Part shown: one piece after another, positions 36,406 to 44,464 of the stretch | Layout of the letters: every line of letters starts with the position of its first letter | Numbering within the stretch: the first letter of the stretch is position 1 | Source: Sphingomonas rhizophila | GTDB lineage: Bacteria; Pseudomonadota; Alphaproteobacteria; Sphingomonadales; Sphingomonadaceae | Length of the DNA stretch: 64,000 nt | Assembly (NCBI RefSeq): GCF_014396585.1 | Contig: NZ_CP060717.1 | Coordinates: 992,001-1,056,000, forward strand | Direction: 5' to 3' | Position numbers and translations under genes: made by a program | The notes under the pieces: generated by a model | Seen by the model: the letters and a program-made list of their open reading frames with translations, nothing else | What the model was told of the DNA's origin: nothing | Databases searched by the model: none

Positions 36406-37901
36406 GCTGCGGCCTCCGCCAGTTCGAGACGCGGGAACACCGGTTGGGGTTGCGTCAAAGGCTCGCCCGAGCGCGCGCCGGCAATGACCGCGCGGAGCTT
36501 TGCGGCTGCCGTGGGCACGACCGGCTCGACAGCTTCAGCCAGGCGGTCGACGGCGGCGACGATCGTGCCGAGGACCGCAGCCATCCGTGCGGGGTCGGTC
36601 TTCTTGAGCGTCCACGGCGCCTGCGCGTCGACATACTGGTTGCAGGCGAAGACCGCCGTCATCCAGGCCTCGAGCCCGGCCGCGAAGGCGAGCTGTTCGA
36701 ACTCGGACGACAGCGCCGCGCACGCGGCGTCGACCTGGGCAAGCAAGGCAACGTCCGCCTCACCCTGCCCAACGTCAGGAAGAACGCCATCCAAGTTCTT
36801 GAAAATCATCGACAAGGAACGTTGGGCCAGATTGCCGAAGCTGTTGGCCAGTTCGGCGTTGCAGCGCGTGACGAGCGCTTCCTCTCCAACACTTCCATCC
36901 TGGCCGAAGCTGACCTCGCGGAGGAGGTAATAGCGCAGCGGGTCGACACCATAGCGCTCGACCAGCTCAAGCGGTGCCACGGTGTTGCCGACGCTCTTTG
37001 ACATCTTTTCGCCGCGCGCGAGCAAATGGCCGTGACCATAGACGAGTTTGGGCAACTCGATGCCGGCCGACATCAGGAATGCCGGCCAGTAAACCGCGTG
37101 GAATCGAACCACATCCTTGCCGATCAGGTGGCAGTCCGCCGGCCAGTAGCGGTCGAACCGCTCGCCGCCGTTTGGATATCCGACGCCGGTGAGGTAGTTG
37201 GTCAGGGCATCGAGCCAGACATACATGACGTGCCCCGGGCTGCCGGGCACCGGAATGCCCCAGTCGAAGCTGGTTCGGGAGACGCTGAGATCCTTCAGTC
37301 CACCTTCGACGAAACGAAGGACTTCGTTGCGGCGGCTCGACGGCTGGATGAACTCCGGGTGCGCGGCGTAATGGTCGAGCAATGGCTGCTGATACTTCGA
37401 CAGGCGAAAGAACCAGCTTTCCTCGACCGTCCATTCGACCGGCGTGCCTTGGGGCGAGAGGCGCTCCCCTTCCCCGCCGTCGATCAGTTCTTCCTCGTCG
37501 TAGAAGGCTTCGTCGCGGACCGAATACCAGCCCTCATAACGATCGAGGTACAGGTCACCCCGTTCTGCCATGGCTGACCAAATCGCGGAACTTGCCGCGT
37601 AATGGTCGGGATCCGTCGTGCGAATGAAGCGGTCATACGACACGGCCAGGACGTCACACATATCCTTGAACTTAGACGACATTTCCCCGGCCAAGTCCGC
37701 CGGCGAAACACCCTTGCCCCGCGCCGCCTGCGCCATCTTCAGGCCATGCTCGTCGGTGCCCGTCTGGAAATAGACGTCGCGTCCCTGGGCCCGGCGGAAG
37801 CGGGCGGCGACGTCGGCGGCGATCGCCTCATAGGCATGGCCGATGTGGGGTTCGCCGTTGGGATAGCTGATCGCGGTGGAAATATAATAAGGCTCGGCCA
37901 T
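36402..37901 (-). CDS. metG: Methionine--tRNA ligase
   Basis: A 499-residue class-I synthetase, the short type without a C-terminal dimerisation domain. Motifs: ISYPNGEPHIGHAYEAIAAD (HIGH), YFQTGTDEHGLKMAQAA, FDWGIPVPGSPGHVMYVWLDAL, and KMSKSVGNTVAPLEL. The C-terminal half is the helical anticodon-binding domain (ANSFGNLAQRSLSMI). It charges tRNA-Met for initiation and elongation. Stop overlaps the tatD start (ATGA). It lies 24 bases after the holB stop, so the unit tmk-holB-metG-tatD is likely one operon. Confidence 0.97.
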   Translation of the reverse strand: MAEPYYISTAISYPNGEPHIGHAYEAIAADVAARFRRAQGRDVYFQTGTDEHGLKMAQAARGKGVSPADLAGEMSSKFKDMCDVLAVSYDRFIRTTDPDHYAASSAIWSAMAERGDLYLDRYEGWYSVRDEAFYDEEELIDGGEGERLSPQGTPVEWTVEESWFFRLSKYQQPLLDHYAAHPEFIQPSSRRNEVLRFVEGGLKDLSVSRTSFDWGIPVPGSPGHVMYVWLDALTNYLTGVGYPNGGERFDRYWPADCHLIGKDVVRFHAVYWPAFLMSAGIELPKLVYGHGHLLARGEKMSKSVGNTVAPLELVERYGVDPLRYYLLREVSFGQDGSVGEEALVTRCNAELANSFGNLAQRSLSMIFKNLDGVLPDVGQGEADVALLAQVDAACAALSSEFEQLAFAAGLEAWMTAVFACNQYVDAQAPWTLKKTDPARMAAVLGTIVAAVDRLAEAVEPVVPTAAAKLRAVIAGARSGEPLTQPQPVFPRLELAEAAA

Positions 37902-37925
37902 AGGCGCCGCCCTAGCCGCCGCCGC

Positions 37926-38888
37926 CTATCGCTTCAAGGCGAGGTCGGCGAGGATGGAGCCAAGGTGGAACACCGTCATTCCCGGATCCAAGGTCAATCG
38001 TGGGGCTAGAGACGCCGTCTCCCGCGCCTTTCCGTAAGCGTGAATGGCGCGGTTCCGGCGTGCCGCATCGAAGTTGCGGGCCTCACGCGCGATCAGCGAC
38101 GGAACCAGGTCGAGGAAAGCCGCGTAGCGCTCGGCGCTGGCCTTTCCGGACAATTGACCGGCAAGTGCGGAGCGCCGAGCGTTGGTTGGGTCGCCTTCGG
38201 TCATGATGGTCAGCGCCGCTTGCTCGAGCGAGGCAAGGTCGAGCGTTGCGGCACGCTGCGCCCGTCCGGCGGAGCCTCCGGCCAACCCAGCGGCCGCGCG
38301 GATCTGGGCCGGATTCTTGTCCGGAAATTGGTGACTTAGCAGTGACGTCATGGCGTCGTCGCCCAACGTGTCAAAGTCGAGGCGACGGCAGCGCGAGCGA
38401 ATGGTCGGAAGCAGCCGGCCCGGCGCGTGAGCAACGAGGAAGAACAGCGTGTTTGCCGGAGGCTCCTCGAGCATCTTGAGGAGGGCATTGGCTGCTGACG
38501 CCTCCAGATCGTCCGCGGCGTCGATCACGATCGCGCGCCATGGACTGATCGACGGGGTGACGGCCAGCATGTCACCAAGACCGCGGATTTGCGCGACGCT
38601 GATGTTACGCGCCAGACCGCCGGTCGGCCGTTCGAGCCGCTCGACGAAGCGGAAGTCGGGATGGCTGCCGGCCGCGATCAACCGCATGACCGAATGATCG
38701 TCGGGAACGCTGAGCCCGTCGCCGCGCACCGGCCCGGCCGCATCGGCAAGGACCCGCGACGCCGCCGCTCTCGAAAAAGTCGCTTTACCGACCCCTCGCG
38801 GTCCGGCCAGCAGCCAGGCGTGATGCAGCCGCCGCTTTTGCCAGGCGGCCAGGAATTGATCGACCGCGCGGTCCTGGCCGAGGATCAC
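37926..38888 (-). CDS. holB: DNA polymerase III subunit delta'
   Basis: About 320 residues from GTG 38888, which overlaps the tmk stop as GTGA. A clamp-loader ATPase-like subunit: ILGQDRAVDQFLAAWQK, P-loop-like LAGPRGVGKATFSR, HPDFRFVERLER, IVIDAADDLEASAANALLKM, LEEPPANTLFFLVAHAPGRL and the SRC region LPTIRSRCRRLDF. The sequence upstream of the GTG in the same frame is antisense-like tmk overlap and is not part of the protein. Partner of DnaX (15095) in loading the beta clamp. Confidence 0.92.
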   Translation of the reverse strand: MILGQDRAVDQFLAAWQKRRLHHAWLLAGPRGVGKATFSRAAASRVLADAAGPVRGDGLSVPDDHSVMRLIAAGSHPDFRFVERLERPTGGLARNISVAQIRGLGDMLAVTPSISPWRAIVIDAADDLEASAANALLKMLEEPPANTLFFLVAHAPGRLLPTIRSRCRRLDFDTLGDDAMTSLLSHQFPDKNPAQIRAAAGLAGGSAGRAQRAATLDLASLEQAALTIMTEGDPTNARRSALAGQLSGKASAERYAAFLDLVPSLIAREARNFDAARRNRAIHAYGKARETASLAPRLTLDPGMTVFHLGSILADLALKR

Positions 38889-39514
38889 GGCAACAGGTCG
38901 CCCAAGGCGTAGAGCAGCCGGGCGGTGACCGTGGCAGGGTTGCCACTGGCATCGATCAGCTTGACCCGGTTCGGCTCCTTTGCCGCCATCGCCCGGAACC
39001 CTGCGTCCACCGCAGCGTGATAGGACGGCGGCCGCGAACCGATACGATCGCCGGCATGGCCATCGCGGCTCCGCGCCCGCGCTCCCGCTTCCGCCTCGGG
39101 CAATTGCAGTACCAGGGTCCGATCCGGGACGAAGTCGAGGCTGCCGAAGCGGTGGAGATCGCGAACCGCCTCGATGCCCAACGCCGCTGCCTCGCCTTGA
39201 TAGGCAAGGCTGCTGTCGAGGAAGCGGTCGGTAAGCACCCACGTACCGGCCGCCAGCGCCGGTTGGATCGTCTTTTCGCAATGATCTGCACGGGCGGCAG
39301 CGAACAGCAACGCTTCCGCCCGTGGGCTCCAGCGGCCTTCCTCGCCTTCGAGCAGCAATTTGCGAATCGCCTCCGCCCCCGGACTTCCGCCCGGTTCACG
39401 CGACACCAACACCTTGAGCCCGCGCCCTTCCAGCGCAGCGGCGAGCGCGGCGACCTGGGTCGATTTGCCGACCCCCTCGCCTCCCTCAAGGCTGATGAAG
39501 CGACCGCGGGCCAA
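38885..39514 (-). CDS. tmk: Thymidylate kinase
   Basis: A 209-residue kinase that phosphorylates dTMP to dTDP. P-loop FISLEGGEGVGKSTQVAALA, the DR motif WVLTDRFLDSSLAYQG and the lid region EAEAGARARSRDGHAGDRI are visible. Length is normal. Located one base downstream of the carboxypeptidase gene stop (39516), so both are on one transcript. The dac-tmk-holB order is the usual one in alphaproteobacteria. Confidence 0.96.
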   Translation of the reverse strand: MARGRFISLEGGEGVGKSTQVAALAAALEGRGLKVLVSREPGGSPGAEAIRKLLLEGEEGRWSPRAEALLFAAARADHCEKTIQPALAAGTWVLTDRFLDSSLAYQGEAAALGIEAVRDLHRFGSLDFVPDRTLVLQLPEAEAGARARSRDGHAGDRIGSRPPSYHAAVDAGFRAMAAKEPNRVKLIDASGNPATVTARLLYALGDLLP

Positions 39515-39515
39515 G

Positions 39516-40691
39516 TCAGGCCATGCCCAGCAATTGCTTGAGGCCAGTCCACACCCGGCCGAAGAAGCCGGCTTCCGGAACGGCCTCCGCCGCCACGAGG
39601 GGCATCACCTGCTCGCCGGTGTCAGGCGTGGTCACGATCAACTGCGCAATCTGCTGACCCTTGGCGATCGGAGCCTTGACCGGGCCCTGATAGCGTATCT
39701 TCATCATCGACTTGGCGCGGAGCCCCACCGGGACAGTTACCGCCAGGTCACGGGGAGCAACCAACTTCACTTCAGAGTCGCTGCCGAGTTGGACCTTTGC
39801 CGTCCCCACCTCTGCACCCGCCTTGTAGAGGGGCACGGTCGACCAGGCCTTGAAGCCCCAATCCATCAGGCGGCGCGACTCGACGATACGCTGGTTGAAG
39901 CTGTCGAGTCCGGCGACGACCATCACCAGGCGGCGGCCGCCCTGCTCGGCGGAGCCGGTGAAGCCGTAACCGGCCTCCTCGGTATGACCGGTCTTGAGGC
40001 CGTCGGCCCCGGTCACGGCGCCCAGGATCGGATTGCGATTGGCCTGGGTAATGTTTTGCCCGGATCCCAGCGTCTTGCCCCAAGTGAAGCTCGGCTGTCC
40101 GTAAAATTGCTTGTACAGCTTGGGATGGCGCTCGATGGATGCGCGCGCCAGGGTCGCGAGGTCCTTGGCAGTTACGTAGGTGCGGCCTTCGTCTGGCCAG
40201 CCGTTGCTGTTACCGAACTGGGAATTGGTGAGACCCAATTCCTTGCCGAGCGCGTTCATCTGGTTGGCGAACGCCTCCTCGGTGCCGGCGATGCACTCCG
40301 CCAGCACCACCGACGCATCGTTGCCGGACAAGGTGACAATGCCGTGGAGCAGATTTTCGACGCTGACCTGTTCGTTCGGGCTGAGGAACATGGTCGAACC
40401 GGCCTGCGGACCGTGCCACTTTTGCCAGGTCTCCGGCTTGACCGTGCACATCTTGTTGAGCGGCAACTGGCCCTTGTCGATCAGCTCGAAGGCGACCTCG
40501 GTCGTCATCATTTTCGCCATCGACGCCGGCGGAATGCGCCGGTCGGCGTCCTTGGACAGCAAAACTGCGCCCGATGACAAATCGACCAGATAGGCGATCG
40601 GTGCCGATGTATCATAAGGTGGCGGCGCAGCGGCGGCACCGGCGGTCAGGGACAGGACGGCGGCGGAAGCGAGCAGGACGACGCGGTTCAT
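39516..40691 (-). CDS. D-alanyl-D-alanine carboxypeptidase (class C low-mass PBP)
   Basis: A 391-residue periplasmic serine carboxypeptidase that trims peptidoglycan stem peptides. Signal peptide VVLLASAAVLSLTAGAAAA. Active-site motifs are SMAKMMT (SxxK), SGN in IVTLSGNDASVV, and KTG in LKTGHTEEAGYGFTGSA. The C-terminal beta domain has KVQLGSDSEVKLVAPRDLAV, followed by an amphipathic anchor (FFGRVWTGLKQLLGMA) typical of PBP5/DacC. ATG 40691 is the natural start. First gene of the dac-tmk-holB-metG run. Confidence 0.95.
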   Translation of the reverse strand: MNRVVLLASAAVLSLTAGAAAAPPPYDTSAPIAYLVDLSSGAVLLSKDADRRIPPASMAKMMTTEVAFELIDKGQLPLNKMCTVKPETWQKWHGPQAGSTMFLSPNEQVSVENLLHGIVTLSGNDASVVLAECIAGTEEAFANQMNALGKELGLTNSQFGNSNGWPDEGRTYVTAKDLATLARASIERHPKLYKQFYGQPSFTWGKTLGSGQNITQANRNPILGAVTGADGLKTGHTEEAGYGFTGSAEQGGRRLVMVVAGLDSFNQRIVESRRLMDWGFKAWSTVPLYKAGAEVGTAKVQLGSDSEVKLVAPRDLAVTVPVGLRAKSMMKIRYQGPVKAPIAKGQQIAQLIVTTPDTGEQVMPLVAAEAVPEAGFFGRVWTGLKQLLGMA

Positions 40692-40762
40692 GAGGCTGGC
40701 ATTACTCCGATACGGGTTTCGTTCGCCTCTCTACCGCCACCCGCCGCGGCACGCGAGGGGGT

Positions 40763-41884
40763 TCAGCGACCCACGATCCGGTCGGCGAGCAATCCCACGG
40801 ACAGTGCGTAGAAATTCGAGCAATTATAGTCGAGGATTGTCCTGTAATTGGTCGACAACAGGTAGGCGGTGTCGTTCGGCCCATCGGGTTCAATCAGGCT
40901 GAGCTGCTCCTGCTCCGAAATCCCGCTGGTGGTGCCCAGCGGAGCAATCCCCAGGGCCCGCCACTCGGTAAGGCTCTTCCATTGGCTGTGGCGAGCATAG
41001 ACTCGCGGGCATCGCGGCGCCGTAAGGTGATTGGCAATGGCTGCCCGGTTGAGGGTCGCAGGTACGCGCACAGGGATTCCCCAATGGACCCCGCGTTTCC
41101 AGCCCGCTTCGCGAAGGTAGGCGGCGATCGACGCCAGACCATCAGCCTCATTGGACCAGATGTTGGCGATACCATCGCCATCGCCGTCCGCGGCGAGCCG
41201 AAGCACGGCCGTCGGCATGAACTGCGGGTAGCCGGTCGCGCCGGCCCAACTGCCCTTGAGCCGCGACCTCGGCGTTCCGCGATCAAGCAATTTCAGTGCA
41301 GCGACGAACTCGCTTTCGAACAGCTCACGGCGGCGGCCCTCATAGGCCAGTGTCGAAAGGGCATTCAGCAGGTCGAAACTACCGGTGATGCTGCCATAGC
41401 TCGTTTCATGGCCGTAGATTGCCATCAGCACCGAGGCTTCGACGCCAAACCGCTGCTCGATGCCCCTCAGGAAGACAGCATTGTCCGCGTATCTTGTCTG
41501 GCCACGGCTGATAAGTGAGGCAGTGACATGTTCCCGTCTGTAGGGAGCAAAAGGCGGGATGTAATTGGGATTGTTGATTTGTCCCGGCTGGCCACGATCA
41601 AGCGTGATGACGCGCGGGTTCTGCTGAAGGGTCGGGACGGTTGACTGGATGGTCGCTTCCCGCACGCCTTCGCGGCGGGCCCGCGCGGCAAGACGATCCT
41701 TGTAGGCCTCGAAGCCGGTTCGCACGGCTGCCGGCGCCGGCGTGAACACGATCGGCGGCCGGGCAGGCTGCGTTGCGTTCACGGCACGGCGGGCGGAGTC
41801 CGGCAACGGCGCAAGCGGATCGGTTCGCTGCGCCGCGACCGACCCACTGACCATCAACGCCCCGACGACCCACCATTGACGCAC
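40763..41884 (-). CDS. Lytic murein transglycosylase (MltB/SltB family)
   Basis: About 373 residues from GTG 41884, six bases after GGGAGG. Signal sequence MRQWWVVGALMVSGSVAAQ. The catalytic Glu is in LMAIYGHETSYGSITG, followed by STLAYEGRRRELFESEFVAAL and LKGSWAGATGYPQFMPTAVL. A C-terminal SLT/peptidoglycan-binding-like part ends with YNCSNFYALSVGLLADRI. It cleaves glycan strands to anhydro-muropeptides in the periplasm. The in-frame extension upstream to 41992 has no binding site and is rejected. Confidence 0.92.
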   Translation of the reverse strand: MRQWWVVGALMVSGSVAAQRTDPLAPLPDSARRAVNATQPARPPIVFTPAPAAVRTGFEAYKDRLAARARREGVREATIQSTVPTLQQNPRVITLDRGQPGQINNPNYIPPFAPYRREHVTASLISRGQTRYADNAVFLRGIEQRFGVEASVLMAIYGHETSYGSITGSFDLLNALSTLAYEGRRRELFESEFVAALKLLDRGTPRSRLKGSWAGATGYPQFMPTAVLRLAADGDGDGIANIWSNEADGLASIAAYLREAGWKRGVHWGIPVRVPATLNRAAIANHLTAPRCPRVYARHSQWKSLTEWRALGIAPLGTTSGISEQEQLSLIEPDGPNDTAYLLSTNYRTILDYNCSNFYALSVGLLADRIVGR

Positions 41885-41995
41885 TACGAACCTCCCTGTC
41901 GCGGCCCACGCTAGCCGCTCGGGCGCGATCCGCCCACCTTCGTTCATCTCGCGCCTTGCACGATCCATCCGCCTTGGATAGCGGCTGCACATGAA

Positions 41996-42085
41996 GGAGA
42001 GATGGCCGAGTGGTTTAAGGCAGCGGTCTTGAAAACCGCCGTGGGTGCAAGCTCACCGTGGGTTCGAATCCCACTCTCTCCGCCA
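41996..42085 (+). tRNA. tRNA-Ser (anticodon TGA)
   Basis: Acceptor stem GGAGAGA (41996-42002) pairs with TCTCTCC (42075-42081). D-arm GCCGAGTGGTTTAAGGC, anticodon arm GCGGTCTTGAAAACCGC with TGA, a long variable arm (CGTGGGTGCAAGCTCACCG) as in class II tRNAs, T-arm GTGGGTTCGAATCCCAC, then discriminator G and encoded CCA. It reads UCA and related serine codons. Confidence 0.98.
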
Positions 42086-42152
42086 CCTCTCTAGCGCCAA
42101 TCCCCTTCCCCGCTAAAGCGCGCGCGACCTTATCATTTCCCGGAGCATTCTC

Positions 42153-43343
42153 GTGGCCGAGACCACCATTCTTCCGTTCGACTGGGCCGATCCGTTCGAC
42201 CTTGAGCACCAGCTGACCGAGGAAGAGAGGCTGGTCCGCGATACGGCCGAGGGCTACGCGCAGGACAATCTGCTGCCGCGGGTGACCGAGGCGTTCCTGA
42301 ACGAGAATTTCGATCGCGAGATCATGCGCGAAATGGGCCAGCTGGGCCTGATCGGAGCGACCATTCCGGTCGAATATGGCGGGGCCGGCCTTGGCTACAC
42401 CGCCTACGGCCTGATCGCGCGGGCAATCGAACGGGTGGATTCGGGCTATCGTTCGGCCTGCTCGGTGCAAAGCTCGCTCGTGATGTTCCCGATCTACGAA
42501 TATGGATCGGAAGAACAGCGCAAGAAGTACCTCCCGGACCTCGCCACCGGCGAAATCGTCGGCTGCTTCGGGCTGACGGAGCCGGATGCGGGATCGGACC
42601 CCGGCGGGATGCGGACGCGCGCCGAGAAGATCGAGGGCGGCTACCGCCTCCACGGCAGCAAGATGTGGATTACCAATTCGCCAATCGCCGACGTTTTCGT
42701 GGTGTGGGCGAAGAGCGAGGCCCACGGCGGCAAGATCCGCGGATTCATCCTGGAAAAAGGCATGAAGGGCCTGAGCGCGCCCAAGATCGAGGGCAAGCTG
42801 TCGCTTCGTGCCTCCATCACTGGCGAGATCGTCATGGACGGCGTCGAAGTCGGCGAGGATGCATTGCTGCCGAACGTCGAGGGTCTCAAGGGTCCGTTCG
42901 GCTGCCTCAACCGCGCCCGCTTTGGGATCAGTTGGGGCCCGATGGGCGCGGCGGAATTTTGCTACGCCGCGGCGCGCCAGTACACGCTCGACCGCAAGCA
43001 GTTCGGGCGCCCGCTGGCGTCGAACCAGCTGGTGCAGCTGAAACTGGCTAACATGCTGACCGACATAACGCTCGGCCTGCAGGCGGCCTTGCGGGTCGGG
43101 CGGCGGCTCGACGAGGGCGTGCTGGTTCCGGAGGCGATCAGCATGATCAAGCGCAACAACTGCGGGAAAGCGCTGGAGATTGCGCGTACGGCCCGCGACA
43201 TGCACGGCGGCAACGGCATCAGCGCCGAATTCCATGTCATGCGGCACGCGTCGAACCTGGAAACGGTCAACACCTATGAAGGCACCCATGACGTCCATGC
43301 CCTGATCCTGGGCCGGGCCATCACCGGGATTTCGGCCTTCTAG
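42153..43343 (+). CDS. Glutaryl-CoA dehydrogenase-type acyl-CoA dehydrogenase
   Basis: A 396-residue FAD enzyme starting at GTG 42153. It contains [20 protein letters not shown] (FAD binding), the substrate-contacting [60 protein letters not shown], and the catalytic Glu in [20 protein letters not shown]. The last motif and [16 protein letters not shown] segment are those of glutaryl-CoA dehydrogenase, which makes crotonyl-CoA in lysine and tryptophan degradation. Electrons go to ETF, then ETF-QO (gene at 1-702). Stop overlaps the opposite GNAT gene by four bases. Confidence 0.92.
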   Translation: MAETTILPFDWADPFDLEHQLTEEERLVRDTAEGYAQDNLLPRVTEAFLNENFDREIMREMGQLGLIGATIPVEYGGAGLGYTAYGLIARAIERVDSGYRSACSVQSSLVMFPIYEYGSEEQRKKYLPDLATGEIVGCFGLTEPDAGSDPGGMRTRAEKIEGGYRLHGSKMWITNSPIADVFVVWAKSEAHGGKIRGFILEKGMKGLSAPKIEGKLSLRASITGEIVMDGVEVGEDALLPNVEGLKGPFGCLNRARFGISWGPMGAAEFCYAAARQYTLDRKQFGRPLASNQLVQLKLANMLTDITLGLQAALRVGRRLDEGVLVPEAISMIKRNNCGKALEIARTARDMHGGNGISAEFHVMRHASNLETVNTYEGTHDVHALILGRAITGISAF

Positions 43344-43893
43344 GCTTTGGGATCGCGTCGAAGGACGACGATCGGTTCGCCGTTATAGGGACTCTCTCCA
43401 ATCTCAGTGAAACCGAGGCGGGCGGCAAGTGCGCGTGACGGACTATTTTCGGGCGAGATGATTGCCCAGATCGGCGTCGGGTCGAGCTCCGCATCGGCCC
43501 AGTCGAGGACGGCGCGGCACGCCTCCCCCGCTATCCCTGACCGTGGACGTCGGTGGCGAAAATCCAGCCCATCTCTGGCGCGTCGCCGAATTCCGGCTCC
43601 AAATCGCGCCAGGCGGTGAACAGCGTGACGATGCCGACTTGGCGGTTGTCGGCCTTGCGCAGGACGACCCAGCCGCCGAAGCCCATCAGCGGCCACATGC
43701 CGACCGACGAGGCGGCGCGGCGCCACGCTTCTTCACGGCCGAGCGCGGGGACGCCAACCTGGTTCATCACGGCAGCGTCGCCGACGATGGCATGCTGGGC
43801 GTCGAGATCCTCGCGGCGAAATTCGCGCAAGATCAACCGCTCCGTTTCCAACGTGGGAGCGGAGCGGTGTTTTGGTCGAGCCGCGCCGGCCAT
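43340..43893 (-). pseudogene. GNAT N-acetyltransferase (RimJ/RimL-type), interrupted by one frameshift
   Basis: Two frames give about 184 residues. The first holds PTLETERLILREFRREDLDA, MWPLMGFGGWVVLRKADNRQ and PEMGWIFATDVHGQG; the second holds EACRAVLDWADAEL, PIWAIISPENSPSRALAARL and GFTEIGESPYNG. The break is at CCC 43535-43537; adding one base yields HGQGIAGEACRAVLDW, matching the family. Such enzymes acetylate protein N-termini or small amines; target unknown. It is followed by rpmE only in genomic order: rpmE ends 16 bases upstream of it on the same strand's reading, so it may share the transcript. Confidence 0.82.
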
Positions 43894-43909
43894 GCCGACG
43901 CCGCCCAGC

Positions 43910-44140
43910 TTACTTCTTGCCGAGGGAGAGGCCGCCGAAGCGCTTGTTGAAGCGCGCGACCTGACCGCCCGCGTCGAGCATCTGGCCGCGGCCGCCGGTC
44001 CACGCCGGATGCGCCTTCGGGTCGATTTCGAGCTGCAGCGTGTCGCCTTCCTTGCCCCACGTCGAGCGGGTCTGGTAGGTCGTGCCGTCGGTCATCTGGA
44101 CGGTGATGAAGTGATAGTCCGGGTGAGTCCCGCTCTTCAT
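43910..44140 (-). CDS. rpmE: 50S ribosomal protein L31
   Basis: A 76-residue large-subunit protein: [58 protein letters not shown] and [13 protein letters not shown]. The Cys residues that bind zinc in the C+ form are missing, so this is the C-minus type, independent of zinc. The start is ATG 44140 with GAGGAATT upstream. Divergent from the B12 riboswitch region. Confidence 0.97.
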   Translation of the reverse strand: MKSGTHPDYHFITVQMTDGTTYQTRSTWGKEGDTLQLEIDPKAHPAWTGGRGQMLDAGGQVARFNKRFGGLSLGKK

Positions 44141-44251
44141 GATGCAATTCCTCGATTTGGCTGGTTTCCGACCAGCCGGAAAAGGTGAGCGGCGCCCCTA
44201 GCCGACAGTGGCCCGCTTGACAAGGCATGGCCGGCCGAACGAAGGGCGGCC

Positions 44252-44385
44252 TCACGATCGTGGTTCCGGGCTCGTAATGGGCCCGGCGAAGGGGGAAGCC
44301 GGCGAACATCCGGCACTGTGCCCGCAACTGTAAGCCAAGGCCGTTCGGCCAGGCGAAGTCAGATACCCGCCCGATCCGTCGTCCG
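44252..44385 (+). promoter_or_regulatory. Cobalamin (adenosylcobalamin) riboswitch
   Basis: The conserved core is nearly exact: GGGGGAAGCCGGCGAACATC (44290-44309), then CGGCACTGTGCCCGCAACTG (44310-44329), followed by TAAGCC. The B12 box AGTCAGATACCCGCC is at 44357-44371. Ends are estimated from flanking pairing ACGATCG...CGATCCGT. It senses cobalamin and controls the downstream btuB-F-C-D operon, lying about 80 bases before the btuB start codon. Confidence 0.97.
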
Positions 44386-44431
44386 CTTCCCGGCCGGGTC
44401 CAGCCGCGGGGCGTGGGACGGCTTCACCTTC

Positions 44432-44456
44432 CCTCCGTGACGACACGTCATGGAGG
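44432..44456 (+). promoter_or_regulatory. Shine-Dalgarno-sequestering hairpin, riboswitch expression platform
   Basis: CCTCCGTGACG (44432-44442) pairs with CGTCATGGAGG (44446-44456) in an 11-bp stem with one G-U pair and a three-base loop. The 3' arm contains GGAGG, the binding site of btuB (ATG 44465, eight bases later). This would block ribosome access when formed, a translational off-switch; it also places the upstream ATG 44450 within the stem, which argues for 44465 as the start. Confidence 0.8.
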
Positions 44457-44464
44457 ACAAGACT

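Noticed and set aside
42015..43298. 427-codon frame on - opposite glutaryl-CoA dehydrogenase
   Set aside because: Starts in the tRNA-Ser and is wholly antisense to a gene with intact catalytic motifs; no family resemblance.
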